Source: Alkalihalophilus marmarensis DSM 21297 (GTDB lineage Bacteria > Bacillota > Bacilli > Bacillales > Bacillaceae_D). From it: a stretch of 64,000 nt of DNA. Positions 43,002 through 51,583 of this stretch are shown piece by piece (within the stretch, counting starts at the first letter, position 1; each line of letters opens with the position of its first letter). Made by a program: the position numbers and the translations under genes. The notes beneath the pieces are model-generated. The model worked only from the letters and a program-made list of their open reading frames with translations, was not told the origin of the DNA and did no database searches. The stretch is from positions 124,001-188,000 of the forward strand of contig NZ_ATAE01000003.1 in NCBI RefSeq assembly GCF_000474275.2, given 5' to 3'.

Positions 43002-43229
43002 GTGAGAGCTGAAGCTGTTGAAACGAAAAAGCTGCTGTATATCTTTGGAGTGATTGTTTTTGGAGGCATGCTCCTTAATTCAATTATTGATGCAGGCATT
43101 TACTTAGAATACTATTCTGTAGAAAAATTATGGGAGTATCGTTTATTTATTGCAGGTGGTGCTGTGGTGTATTATGGAGCTGTTTTCTTATTTTATCGCT
43201 TCAGGATCACGACAAACCATGGAGGGTGA
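43002..43229 (+). CDS. Small two-span membrane protein A
   Basis: 75 residues with two hydrophobic segments (LLYIFGVIVFGGMLLNSIID and LFIAGGAVVYYGAVFLFYRF) joined by a short polar loop. GTG start chosen because AAAGGAGAGGGG lies before it; an upstream in-frame GTG is weaker. It is followed after 14 bases by a second small two-span protein, so they are probably co-translated. No family recognised. Confidence 0.6.
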   Translation: MRAEAVETKKLLYIFGVIVFGGMLLNSIIDAGIYLEYYSVEKLWEYRLFIAGGAVVYYGAVFLFYRFRITTNHGG

Positions 43230-43242
43230 TATGGAGGGTGAT
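43219..43242 (+). repeat. 12-base tandem duplication carrying a ribosome-binding site
   Basis: ATGGAGGGTGAT is present twice in a row at 43219-43230 and 43231-43242. The first copy covers the stop of the upstream gene, and the second supplies GGAGGGTGA for the downstream ATG at 43244. Confidence 0.8.
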
Positions 43243-43243
43243 A

Positions 43244-43441
43244 ATGAGGAATCACAATTTGACAGGAAAATGGCTTTTTTGGATAGGGTTTATTGTATTT
43301 ATGACAGGTGTAGGATTTACTGAAAGTGTAGGAGCTTTTCTATCAAACGATTTTCCTAGCCTCTCTGTTCCTTTACTTATAACAGGAGGGATTATCATGC
43401 TGGCAACGAACTTTTTTAGAAATAAAAAGACACGAGGTTGA
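43244..43441 (+). CDS. Small two-span membrane protein B
   Basis: 65 residues: MRNHNLTGKWLFWIGFIVFM, a second hydrophobic segment (LSVPLLITGGIIMLATNFF) and a basic end (RNKKTRG). GGAGGGTGA lies 4-5 bases before the ATG. It is paired with membrane protein A. Function unknown; the layout resembles the small accessory membrane proteins common in Bacillus. Confidence 0.6.
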   Translation: MRNHNLTGKWLFWIGFIVFMTGVGFTESVGAFLSNDFPSLSVPLLITGGIIMLATNFFRNKKTRG

Positions 43442-43667
43442 TTACGTTTAAGTGATGATTAGATTTCTCCAAGCAAGAGGATGTAATTGTTTCATTGCTA
43501 GTTATATATGCGCTGGCTGAGAAGGCAATTGCTCCGGTGGAGATTGTTATTGTATTAATTAACGCTTTTATTGCGCCGGTTTCATGTTATTGTGCATGTT
43601 CAGCTGTGATATGCGTCAAGGTTAGCTCGCATTGTATTTTTTTACGTTTATTTGCGTCACTTAATAA

Positions 43668-43711
43668 AAACCACCAGTTCGGCCTAATGATAAGTGACCC
43701 GCTGGTGGTTT
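43668..43711. terminator. Bidirectional terminator before the YfcC-like gene end
   Basis: AAACCACCAG (43668-43677) pairs with CTGGTGGTTT (43702-43711), with A and T runs outside. The 225 bases between 43442 and this site hold no gene that I can support. Confidence 0.8.
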
Positions 43712-43719
43712 ATAATTAA

Positions 43720-45114
43720 TCAGTTCACTCCGATCATCACAGCGGCTACAAGTGCTGCCATGGCAACGATAGACCATAAGAGAATAAGCTTCCAGATAAA
43801 CTTTGCCCAGCGTTCATACGGTATGCCTGCTACAGCAAGATATCCCATGAGTGAGGCAGAAGTGGGGATGATGGAGTTGCTGATTGCATCGCCGTATTGA
43901 TAAGCGAGTACAGCGACTTGGCGTTCAAGTCCTAAAATGTCAGCTAGAGGCACCATAATCGGCATTGTAGCTGCAGCTTGTCCGCTTCCTGAAGGGACAA
44001 AGAAATTGATAAAGGTTTGAACGAAAAACATGCCGATCACATTTAACGAAGCTGGAAGATGTTGAATGAAAGCAGCTAGAGAGTAGATTACCGTATCTAT
44101 AATCATACCGTCCTGCATCACCACAAGAATCGTTCGTGCAAACCCAACGATCAAAGCACCGAATACCACGAGTCTCATACCATCAACAAAAGAGGAGAAG
44201 GTCTTATTAATACCAAGACCGCCAACCAGTCCGCAAAGCAGCCCAATAATAATAAATGAAGCAGCCAGCTCCGTTAAAAACCAGTCCCAATTAAAGACAC
44301 CATACATATTAATCAATACACCCGTTAGAAGAGCGAGTAGAACAAGAGCATGACGGTTGTTGAAATCAGCGATTTGACTACGTGCTTGTTCAGCGTCTGC
44401 CTCTACCGTATGTTCTAGATCATACATAACGGAGGACCTCGGATCATTTTTCACCTTTTTGGCATAACGTAATACGTACCATACCGCAAGAACGAGTATT
44501 AAAATATAAACAATTGAGCGAAAAGCAATTCCTGAAAACAGCGGTACTTCAGCAATCCCTTGAGCAACTCCTACAGTAAAAGGGTTGAGCATGCCGCCTA
44601 TAAATCCACTAGCTGCCCCGAGTGTAATCATAGCGGTTCCGACAATAGAATCGTAGCCAAGAGATCTAGCAATCGCAATCCCAATTGGTACAAAAATAAT
44701 ACTTTCTTCGGACATACCCGTCGTAAACCCAAGAACCGAGAAGGTGAACATAACCATTGGTATAATTAACATATCTTTATTTTCTAATTTGTGAACCAGT
44801 TTGTTAATACCAGAATCAATGGCACCGGTAGACCTGATGACCCCAAAAGCTCCGCCGATTAAGAAGATATAGAAAATAATCGTCGCACCGTCTTGCATAC
44901 CTTGAGGAATAGATTTAAATAATTCAAAAAAAGTGATCGGATTCTGCTCAACTGACTGGTAACTGTTGTCCACTACAACGGTTCTTCCGTCCACTTCTTG
45001 ACGCTCATATTCGCCTGCCGGGATGATATATGTAGCAATAGCTGCTAACACAATGACAGCAAAAATAATTGCATATGTGTGAGGTGTTACCCATTTCCTT
45101 TTATCGTTTCCCAT
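43720..45114 (-). CDS. YfcC-family transporter
   Basis: 464 residues and about 12 membrane spans. It starts RKWVTPHTYAIIFAVIVLAA followed by TYIIPAGEY, the usual opening of the YfcC/ArcD-like carrier family, with GGAFGVIRSTGAID, GMSEESIIFVPIG, GAASGFIGGMLNPFTVGVAQ and the second-half FFVPSGSGQAAATMPIMVPL. Family members move amino acids, peptides or carboxylates. Its ATG overlaps the stop of the epimerase gene (TAATG), so the two are translationally coupled and probably share a substrate. Confidence 0.85.
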   Translation of the reverse strand: MGNDKRKWVTPHTYAIIFAVIVLAAIATYIIPAGEYERQEVDGRTVVVDNSYQSVEQNPITFFELFKSIPQGMQDGATIIFYIFLIGGAFGVIRSTGAIDSGINKLVHKLENKDMLIIPMVMFTFSVLGFTTGMSEESIIFVPIGIAIARSLGYDSIVGTAMITLGAASGFIGGMLNPFTVGVAQGIAEVPLFSGIAFRSIVYILILVLAVWYVLRYAKKVKNDPRSSVMYDLEHTVEADAEQARSQIADFNNRHALVLLALLTGVLINMYGVFNWDWFLTELAASFIIIGLLCGLVGGLGINKTFSSFVDGMRLVVFGALIVGFARTILVVMQDGMIIDTVIYSLAAFIQHLPASLNVIGMFFVQTFINFFVPSGSGQAAATMPIMVPLADILGLERQVAVLAYQYGDAISNSIIPTSASLMGYLAVAGIPYERWAKFIWKLILLWSIVAMAALVAAVMIGVN

Positions 45115-46226
45115 TACAGCATCATCTCCTCAGACCGAGTCGTCAATTCTTTAATTACAGCATCATCTACGTTAATTCCGAGACCAGGTTTATTGGTTAT
45201 ATTGGCATAAGGGAGAGAGTAGGTCAGGTCCCCAACATCTTTTGTGAATTTCGTTGGCCCTGAGATTTCGGTGGAGACGATATTCTTTTTTGCTAGAGCG
45301 ACATGAAAGCCTGCTGCTGAAGCGATTGATGATTCAACCATCGAGCCAATCTGACAGTTAATCCCGAAAAGTTCTGCTTGAGTGGCCAATTGATAAGCAG
45401 GATAAATTCCGCCGCTTTTCATTAATTTAATATTAATGTAGTCCACAGACTGATGTTCAACTAATGTTCGTAAGTGCTGGGCATTAATTAAGCTCTCATC
45501 TGCCATTAAAGGCGTGGGAGATGACTCTTGCAATCTTTGAAACATAGATAAATCCATTTGGGCAATAGGCTGCTCAACCCACGTTACATCAAAAGGTTCA
45601 AGCTTTTTGATCATTTGTTTTGCCTTCTGAAAGGAGCCCCAGCCTTGATTAACATCCACACGAATGAGTAGGTCCTCCCCGATTGCTTCTCTTACGGCTT
45701 GCACACGAGCAACGTCTTTTTCTGAGTCAATTCCAAGTTTCATTTTGATTTCTTTATAGCCGTTGTTACGAGCTTGGATCGCTTTCTTTGCCAGGACATC
45801 AGGTTCAAGAATACTAAATACTTCTGGAATCATAGGCTGATCCCTTTTTCTGCCGCCAAGTAATGAATAGATTGGAAGGTTGCTAGCTTTCCCTAAGATG
45901 TCATAACAGGCAATATCAACTGCAGCTTTAGCTGCACCATTTCCTACAAGGGCAGCATTCATAAGCTCATGGATCTCCAAAATATTACGCGGGTCCTTAT
46001 CAATAACAGCAGGGATCAGCTGATACTTTAAGGCATCAAATACGCTATGTACTGATTCGCCAGTCACATGTTCATCAGGCACGCTTTCTCCGTAGCCAAT
46101 GATTCCTTGGTCAGTGTACATTTTGATAATAATCGCGGGCATCGTATCATATCTCGCATAGGAAATAATAAATGGTTCATTTAGTGGGAGCTCAATCATA
46201 TACATATCCACTTTGGATATCCTCAT
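45114..46226 (-). CDS. Enolase-superfamily epimerase / muconate-cycloisomerase-like enzyme (probable dipeptide epimerase)
   Basis: 370 residues with the MLE-subgroup motifs in order: KIKMKLG-type lysine (EIKMKLGID), metal ligands in IRVDVNQGW, WVEQPI and MADES, and second lysine in INIKLMKSGG. The KMKLG and NIKLMKSGG pattern fits dipeptide epimerases more than o-succinylbenzoate synthase. It is clearly related to the ykfB product in this window but diverged. It is encoded with a YfcC carrier and downstream of a dedicated regulator, pointing to uptake and conversion of an amino-acid-type compound. GAGGAGG sits 12 bases before the ATG, a little far. Confidence 0.8.
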   Translation of the reverse strand: MRISKVDMYMIELPLNEPFIISYARYDTMPAIIIKMYTDQGIIGYGESVPDEHVTGESVHSVFDALKYQLIPAVIDKDPRNILEIHELMNAALVGNGAAKAAVDIACYDILGKASNLPIYSLLGGRKRDQPMIPEVFSILEPDVLAKKAIQARNNGYKEIKMKLGIDSEKDVARVQAVREAIGEDLLIRVDVNQGWGSFQKAKQMIKKLEPFDVTWVEQPIAQMDLSMFQRLQESSPTPLMADESLINAQHLRTLVEHQSVDYINIKLMKSGGIYPAYQLATQAELFGINCQIGSMVESSIASAAGFHVALAKKNIVSTEISGPTKFTKDVGDLTYSLPYANITNKPGLGINVDDAVIKELTTRSEEMML

Positions 46227-46274
46227 AATTATTACTAACCTCCTCGTTGTTGTCGCTTTAATGTCGTTAATTAT

Positions 46275-46303
46275 AAAATAATAGAATTCGAGTGATGTGT
46301 CAA
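46275..46303 (-). promoter_or_regulatory. Promoter of the epimerase-transporter operon
   Basis: On the minus strand TTGACA (46303-46298), 17 bases, TATTTT (46280-46275). A consensus -35 and an AT-rich -10. Confidence 0.65.
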
Positions 46304-46329
46304 ACTTTTCTGTTAATAGTTTCGATCAT

Positions 46330-46360
46330 AAAAAACGAAGGTATGATTATACCTCCGTTG
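46330..46360 (-). terminator. Terminator of the regulator gene
   Basis: ACGAAGGTAT (46335-46344) pairs with ATACCTCCGT (46349-46358) with one mismatch, and the A run at 46330-46335 becomes a T tract. It overlaps the last codons of the regulator. Confidence 0.75.
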
Positions 46361-47684
46361 CTGTTCTAATTTGTTTTTCAATATCTTCTTTCAAAATATA
46401 CACTTTTCGTGGTCTGCCTGATTGGCTGTTTTGTTCCAGTCCTCTTATTTCAATAATGTGAGATTCATAGAGGCGTTTAATAAAACGTTCAGATGTACGT
46501 GTTGATACTTTTGAATAGGAGGCATAATCATTCACAGTAAAAGGCTGATATTGATGTACTCTTATAAAATGAAAAAATCGATTGAATGTATTTAGGGTTA
46601 TATTGGTTTTCTTCATCAATCCATGAAGCCAATTATCAGTGACTCTAACTGGTGTTTCTTTTATAACCCCTCTTATCGGGCCTTTCAATTTTTTATCTTC
46701 AGTCAATAAGTAGCCGTTGCTTTCTGATGGAGAGGTCTCTTGTTTTGCAATTTGGATGGCTTGTTTTGCATGCTCTTCTGCTTCGTATAAATGACGTCCG
46801 TATCCAATGCCAATATGAAATGGAGAAGTGAGCTTGTTTTCAAGGAATTTAATCCAAGAAGAGTCATTCACCATTAACAGATGTTCCTTAACCATACCTA
46901 CGGTTGAATAGAAAGTTGCTGTCTCATGTCTTGTTAATGATGAAGTTTGCTGCTTCGTAGTAAGTGTCTCAAAGAAAGAAGATAGTACCGATTGCATATG
47001 AGAAGTAATCTTACTATCTGGGAAAGAGAGCGAAATTACAGCAGGCATCCCGTCTTTGAGGCGGGAGAATTGAACTTGTTTAGCAGCATCCTTCAAGGTA
47101 GTCTTTAAGGTTTGTTCTGTGTCAATCATATAAATGACAGGTACGTCCGCTTTTTTTAACAAGTCATGAACATAATGAAGGCTCGTAATGGCCATTTTGG
47201 TTTTGCCTGATTTGAATAAGTGAATATGAAAATCGGCTATCTTCAAAAAGGATAATTCTCGATCTTCTTCATCTGCATAGATCCATTTATAGTCGTACAC
47301 CTGGTCATCATTGAAGCAAAGCTCTATGTCCTCTGCTACGCTATGTAATACGTTTCGATCTGGCAGGTCAAAAGAGAGCTCTTCAACCTTACAGGAGTAC
47401 TTTAGGACGCAATGAAGTAAAGAAGCTGCCACCATATATTCATGGAAGGGCGCGATCACAACTTGTTTGTCTGTACGAATTAACTTATCTCTAAAATGAA
47501 AAGGAACAATTCCTGAAAAACAGATAACGTCTGTTTCTTCTATGGCTCTTCTATGCAGCAGCTTGATCTCATCAGGCGTTTTATAGGGATAGATGTTTAA
47601 TGAAATCTCGGGTAAGGTTTCACTAATTTCTCGTACTTTAATGGAGGAGTGCTCAGAACCAATAAATCCTATTTTAACAGTCAA
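46347..47684 (-). CDS. Transcriptional regulator with PrpR-like N-terminus, degenerate GGDEF-like centre and winged helix
   Basis: 445 residues. The N-terminal 110 residues (KIGFIGSEHSSIKVREISET, ETDVICFSGIVPF) look like a sugar- or PrpR-type sensor. The middle (SPFHIGIGYGRHLYEAEEHA followed by KQAIQIAKQ) looks like the end of a GGDEF-type domain without the catalytic motif. The C-terminus (PFTVNDYASYSKVSTRTSER, FIKRLYESHIIEIRG, SGRPRKVYIL) is a winged helix. TTG start with GGTGAT just upstream. It sits directly before the epimerase and transporter genes and is likely their ligand-responsive regulator. Confidence 0.7.
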   Translation of the reverse strand: MTVKIGFIGSEHSSIKVREISETLPEISLNIYPYKTPDEIKLLHRRAIEETDVICFSGIVPFHFRDKLIRTDKQVVIAPFHEYMVAASLLHCVLKYSCKVEELSFDLPDRNVLHSVAEDIELCFNDDQVYDYKWIYADEEDRELSFLKIADFHIHLFKSGKTKMAITSLHYVHDLLKKADVPVIYMIDTEQTLKTTLKDAAKQVQFSRLKDGMPAVISLSFPDSKITSHMQSVLSSFFETLTTKQQTSSLTRHETATFYSTVGMVKEHLLMVNDSSWIKFLENKLTSPFHIGIGYGRHLYEAEEHAKQAIQIAKQETSPSESNGYLLTEDKKLKGPIRGVIKETPVRVTDNWLHGLMKKTNITLNTFNRFFHFIRVHQYQPFTVNDYASYSKVSTRTSERFIKRLYESHIIEIRGLEQNSQSGRPRKVYILKEDIEKQIRTATEV

Positions 47685-47763
47685 TTGATCACCATCTTTC
47701 CGGCTGGTAAAAGATTATATACTGTTATTGTAACGAACAAATGATAGAAGAGCTAGAAGGTCT

Positions 47764-47780
47764 ATATGTTATAAACATAT
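47764..47780. promoter_or_regulatory. Perfect inverted repeat in the divergent region
   Basis: ATATGTT and AACATAT around a 3-base centre (17 bases in all) lie between the regulator gene (minus) and a small membrane protein gene (plus). It may be an operator for the regulator, but the AT-rich context lowers confidence. Confidence 0.4.
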
Positions 47781-47858
47781 GGTATGATTTGGATGTGGCA
47801 GTATCGATTTTTGTCTAGAAATTAACGGAAAAGGTTGAAGGACAGGAGGTGGAATTAG

Positions 47859-48218
47859 GTGAGGAGATTGTATGACAAATATATCCTTCAGATGTGGCTA
47901 TTAACAAAAAGAGATGTGAAGGAATGTAAGGAGCTAGCAGAGCAGACGTCATCTAAGACTGGTAAAATGTATTTTCGCGGACTTAAGATGCAAAGCATGA
48001 TGTTTTTACTTGTTTATTTTTTCCCTCTCGTATGGTTGATGTTTGCATGGATCGTAGGATTCCCGCTGCTTATCTTAGAGGAAGGATTTGTTATGGCTTT
48101 GGTACTTTTAAGTGTTTCAACGATTATGATGTTATTGTTTTTAACGATTGTTAGAGCCGGTCGTATTCATTTGTACAGCAAAGTGAAACAGAATGTAATC
48201 GACAAGTACATAGATTAA
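47859..48218 (+). CDS. Two-span membrane protein, unknown function
   Basis: 119 residues. A basic N-terminal helix (MRRLYDKYILQMWLLTKRDV) is followed by a KECKELAEQTSSKTGK linker, two strong membrane segments (about 46-68 and 74-98) and a cytoplasmic tail. GTG start with AGGAGGTGG 9 bases upstream. No family recognised. It stands 82 bases before yunB and may be expressed with it or alone. Confidence 0.6.
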   Translation: MRRLYDKYILQMWLLTKRDVKECKELAEQTSSKTGKMYFRGLKMQSMMFLLVYFFPLVWLMFAWIVGFPLLILEEGFVMALVLLSVSTIMMLLFLTIVRAGRIHLYSKVKQNVIDKYID

Positions 48219-48300
48219 TGGTACAAGGTCCTTATTATTATAAATTGTGTTCAGTGCCTCTTTAATCTTGCATAGGAATGGATTAAAGGGGGAGTTTTCT

Positions 48301-49050
48301 ATGCGGACATTTAAATATAAACCCCGAAAAAAGAGAGGGCCTTTACCTTTTAGGTATGTCTTTATTTTATCTATAATCCTACTTGCCGCCCTAACGATCT
48401 GGGGGTTATGGATTATTGAAAAAGGGATTAAACCAACGCTCTTACAAATTGCTACTACTGAAACAAGAGTCATTGCGACACAAGCGATAAATGATGCTGT
48501 TTCAAAGAAGATCGTATCTGAACTTGATCAAGCAGAGCTATTTTTGATTGAAACAGATGCCGATAATAAGGTAACCTCGCTTCAATTTAACACGCAGGTT
48601 TATAATAGGGTCTTATCAGAAGCAACGAACAGAGTACAGCGACATTTGAAAGCGATTGAACATGGTGAACCATTTGATATTTATAGTGGAAGTGAGGGGG
48701 AGGTCCATACGTCAGATGGGGGTGTAGTATATGATATTCCTCTTGGGCAAGCAACAAATAATGCACTGCTAGCTCAAATGGGCCCAAGAATTCCTGTTCG
48801 CTTCTCGGTCATTGGTGATGTGAAAACTGATTTCCATAGAGAAGTGATAAATACGGGCATTAATAACACCACACTGATTTTTGGGATAGATATAACGGTG
48901 GATGTTAAAATTGTCATTCCATTTGCAACAGATACACAAGCCATTCATACCGTCATTCCAATCGGTGTCCGCACGATTCAAGGAGAAGTTCCGGAGTATT
49001 ATTCAGAATCTGGTGGGATGATTGTACCCGCTGTTTCTGAGGAAGAGTAG
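48301..49050 (+). CDS. yunB: Sporulation protein YunB
   Basis: 249 residues with one N-terminal membrane span (FRYVFILSIILLAALTIWGL) and a large extracytoplasmic domain. Family marks are RVIATQAINDAVSKKIV, VTSLQFNTQVYNRVLSEATN and PLGQATNNALLAQMGPRIPV with RFSVIGDVKTDF. YunB is made in the mother cell under sigma-E in B. subtilis and contributes to spore formation. AAAGGGGGAG lies 6 bases before the ATG. A sigma-E-like -10 (GCATAGGAAT, near 48270) is only suggestive. A bidirectional terminator follows. It supports an endospore former. Confidence 0.88.
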   Translation: MRTFKYKPRKKRGPLPFRYVFILSIILLAALTIWGLWIIEKGIKPTLLQIATTETRVIATQAINDAVSKKIVSELDQAELFLIETDADNKVTSLQFNTQVYNRVLSEATNRVQRHLKAIEHGEPFDIYSGSEGEVHTSDGGVVYDIPLGQATNNALLAQMGPRIPVRFSVIGDVKTDFHREVINTGINNTTLIFGIDITVDVKIVIPFATDTQAIHTVIPIGVRTIQGEVPEYYSESGGMIVPAVSEEE

Positions 49051-49089
49051 GATCATATCTTTTATAACAGAAAATGAAAATGCAGATGC

Positions 49090-49124
49090 AAAAAAGATTC
49101 CTCTTAAGCAGGAATCTTTTTTTG
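49090..49124 (+). terminator. Terminator of yunB
   Basis: AAAAAAGATTCCT (49090-49102) pairs with AGGAATCTTTTTT (49110-49122). Confidence 0.9.
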
Positions 49125-49199
49125 TTCCAAGTGTAAATGCATGCAATGTTACATAACAATTGGTAAAATAATATTAAGTAACATCTTTTGAGGTGATTT

Positions 49200-49760
49200 A
49201 TGGAATTCGTAGAACCGATTAAAGAGATTGAAACGATTAATAGAATCAAACAGTTATTAAAAGAAAAGTCTCCTAGAGATTATTTATTATTTGTGATTGG
49301 TATTAACACGGGAATCTCAATCAGTTATTTGTTGAATATAAAAGTTGGTGAATTATTAAATGGAGATAATGTACGTGAGTTTTATTATCTAAAAGAAAAA
49401 AGTAACAGTCAGGGCAAGCTGTTCTATATAAATTCAATTGTAAAACATGCATTGCTCCTTCAAATTAATGAAGCTGGCTTAAAAGAGGAAGATTATTTAT
49501 TTAAGTCACGCAAAAATAATCAGGCCATAACAAGACAGCAGGCGTACCGCATCATTCATTCAGTGGCTAGAGAGGCTGGAATGACAGAGAAAATCGGTAC
49601 TCACACGTTAAGAAAAACATTTGGCTATCATGCTTACCAAAAAGGTGTAGCGATCTCACTTCTTCAAAATATCTTCAATCATTCTACGCGAGCGGAAACA
49701 CTTCGCTACATTGGGGTAGATAAAGACAACGTAAAAGTAAAAATAGACGTTAATCTATAA
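49200..49760 (+). CDS. Single-domain tyrosine recombinase, first catalytic Arg apparently replaced
   Basis: 186 residues covering only the catalytic domain of phage-integrase-type recombinases; no N-terminal core-binding domain. The C-terminal box is good: HTLRKTFGYHAYQ gives His-x-x-Arg, IFNHSTRAETLRYIG gives the second His and the nucleophile Tyr. In the first box, where NTGLRIS is expected, the sequence is NTGISIS, so the Arg is Ser. Loss of this Arg usually kills strand cleavage. Similar one-domain proteins occur in Bacillus chromosomes. No attachment site or mobile element is visible around it. GAGGTGAT precedes the ATG. A 22-base gap follows before the antiporter gene. Confidence 0.78.
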   Translation: MEFVEPIKEIETINRIKQLLKEKSPRDYLLFVIGINTGISISYLLNIKVGELLNGDNVREFYYLKEKSNSQGKLFYINSIVKHALLLQINEAGLKEEDYLFKSRKNNQAITRQQAYRIIHSVAREAGMTEKIGTHTLRKTFGYHAYQKGVAISLLQNIFNHSTRAETLRYIGVDKDNVKVKIDVNL

Positions 49761-49782
49761 AAAACAGGGGGGACGGGCATGC

Positions 49783-51264
49783 ATGCTAAGTTCTGTTAAT
49801 ATTGATTATTTTATTTTATTAATGGCTCTTCTGCTCATTATTGGAGTGCTGACGACTAAATTTTCGACTCGTCTTGGTGTACCTGCACTAGTCTTATTCT
49901 TAGTGGTAGGAATGGTGATGGGTAGTGACGGGCTAGGGTTTATTCCATTCAATAACCCTTACCTTGCTCAATTAATTGGAATTATAGCTCTGGTTGTGAT
50001 TTTATTTGAAGGCGGTTTGCAAACAAAGTGGTCATCTGTTAAAGCTGTTGCTAAGCCATCCTTATCTCTCGCCACAATAGGGGTTTTACTGACCACAATT
50101 GTAGTGGCGGTTGCAGCGAAACTTATCTTTGAAGTTAGCTGGTTAGAAGGATTTTTATTTGGAGCAATTGTTGGCTCTACGGATGCTGCTGCTATATTTG
50201 CGGTTTTGAAAGGTCAAAACATAAAGAGCAAGCTTAGTTCCACACTAGAAGCAGAATCTGGAACGAACGATCCGATGGCAGTCTTCCTCACCTTATCTTT
50301 CATTCAATTACTTACCATAGACGATTCTTCCTACCTAATGCTTATCGGCTCATTCTTCTGGCAAATGGGAGCAGGTCTTGCATTAGGGTATGGATTGGGT
50401 CTGCTTGCGAGTTATGCTATTAATAAAATTAATCTCGATTCAAGTGGGTTGTATCCCATCTTTGCGCTAGCCTTTGCTTTATTAACCTACAGTTTAAATG
50501 ATTTGATTGGTGCTAGCGGCTTATTAGCTGTGTATGTAGCTGCCTTAGTTATAGGTAACCGTGATTTAACATATAAGCATTCCATTTTCAGATTCAACGA
50601 AGGTTTTGCATGGATGATGCAAATTTTAATGTTTATTATACTAGGCCTCTTAGTTTTCCCAGCACAGCTTTTATCGTTTGATATTATTGTCAAAGGCTTC
50701 CTGCTCGCGTTAATTTTAATATTCGTGGCTCGCCCAGTTGCCGTCTTTCTTACCACGCCTCGAATGGGATTTTCGACACGCGAGAAAATATTTTTATCCT
50801 GGGCAGGTTTAAAAGGAGCTGTTCCAATCGTATTAGCCACCTTTCCAATGACGATGGGAGTGGAAAACAGCCAATTATTCTTCAATGTTGTCTTTTTCGT
50901 TGTTCTAACTTCAGCCCTCATTCAGGGTTCAACCATTTCTTACTTTGCAGAGAAGCTTGGTTTGAACGGCCCTGAAAAAGTAGAACCCCCACATACGTTA
51001 GAGCTTGTATCTATTGGAAAAGCGAATGCTGAAATCATTGAATTTGCAGTGAATGAAAATATGAAAGTGACTGGCCAAGCATTGAAAGACCTTGAATTAC
51101 CTAGCGACGTATTGATCAGTGCAATCATACGTAATGGCGACCTTGTCACACCACATGGTGAAACGGTCATTAAGCCTGGGGATATTCTCTATATTCTTGT
51201 TGCAAAACAAACAATTAAAGCCTTAAAAAGGTTAATGAATGAGACAAAAGATGAAGAAAACTGA
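49783..51264 (+). CDS. CPA1-type K+/Na+:H+ antiporter, NhaP2/CvrA-like
   Basis: 493 residues: about 12 membrane spans followed by a C-terminal TrkA_C regulatory domain (from VSIGKANAEIIEFAVNENMK to PGDILYILVAKQ). Family marks are GVPALVLFLVVGMVMGSDGL, VVILFEGGLQT, GAIVGSTDAAAIFAVL and SGTNDPMAVFLT (ND ion site), plus SWAGLKGAVPIVLATFP. It exchanges K+ or Na+ for protons and helps hold cytoplasmic pH, which suits an alkaliphile. GGGGGGAC precedes the ATG. A strong terminator follows. Confidence 0.88.
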   Translation: MLSSVNIDYFILLMALLLIIGVLTTKFSTRLGVPALVLFLVVGMVMGSDGLGFIPFNNPYLAQLIGIIALVVILFEGGLQTKWSSVKAVAKPSLSLATIGVLLTTIVVAVAAKLIFEVSWLEGFLFGAIVGSTDAAAIFAVLKGQNIKSKLSSTLEAESGTNDPMAVFLTLSFIQLLTIDDSSYLMLIGSFFWQMGAGLALGYGLGLLASYAINKINLDSSGLYPIFALAFALLTYSLNDLIGASGLLAVYVAALVIGNRDLTYKHSIFRFNEGFAWMMQILMFIILGLLVFPAQLLSFDIIVKGFLLALILIFVARPVAVFLTTPRMGFSTREKIFLSWAGLKGAVPIVLATFPMTMGVENSQLFFNVVFFVVLTSALIQGSTISYFAEKLGLNGPEKVEPPHTLELVSIGKANAEIIEFAVNENMKVTGQALKDLELPSDVLISAIIRNGDLVTPHGETVIKPGDILYILVAKQTIKALKRLMNETKDEEN

Positions 51265-51270
51265 TGCTTT

Positions 51271-51302
51271 AAAAGCGTTTCTGCAATGGCAGGGACGCTT
51301 TT
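51271..51302 (+). terminator. Terminator of the antiporter gene
   Basis: 14 bp of pairing between 51271-51284 and 51289-51302 with a 4-base loop. It ends in TTTT. Confidence 0.8.
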
Positions 51303-51311
51303 AATGTTGGG

Positions 51312-51524
51312 TTAACTCACTTGGCAAGGAGGGAAGCCATGGATGTCTTGAATGGATTTAAAGTCATACTGTTTCAGGGCAAATTGAGAATGGTAGAGAT
51401 ATTCAAGGACGAGAAGCTTCTGGTCTGTTGAACCGCATAACACGCCAGAAGTTCCAGTCCCATCTCTAAAAGAGACTCCGATAGGCTGATTTGTCAAATA
51501 CGGGATTTTTTGTAGCCAATGCAT
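51312..51524 (-). CDS. Small protein of unknown function
   Basis: 70 residues: MHWLQKIPYLTNQPIGVSFR, DGTGTSGVLCG, LLVLEYLYHSQFALKQYDF and a closing IQDIHGFPPCQVS. The middle (GVSFRDGTGTSGVLCGSTDQ) looks like a small beta-barrel, similar in style to Sm-like or coat-associated proteins, but no family is certain. GGGGTGA lies 5-6 bases before the ATG. It is convergent with the antiporter gene. Confidence 0.6.
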   Translation of the reverse strand: MHWLQKIPYLTNQPIGVSFRDGTGTSGVLCGSTDQKLLVLEYLYHSQFALKQYDFKSIQDIHGFPPCQVS

Positions 51525-51583
51525 CACGCTCACCCCTTTATATCCATCCTATGTGCACAATTGGAAGGAGTGATTATAAACAA

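Noticed and set aside
43495-43719. Open frame of 74 codons after the small membrane genes
   Set aside because: Cys-rich, irregular composition, no ribosome-binding site, and it runs through the bidirectional terminator.
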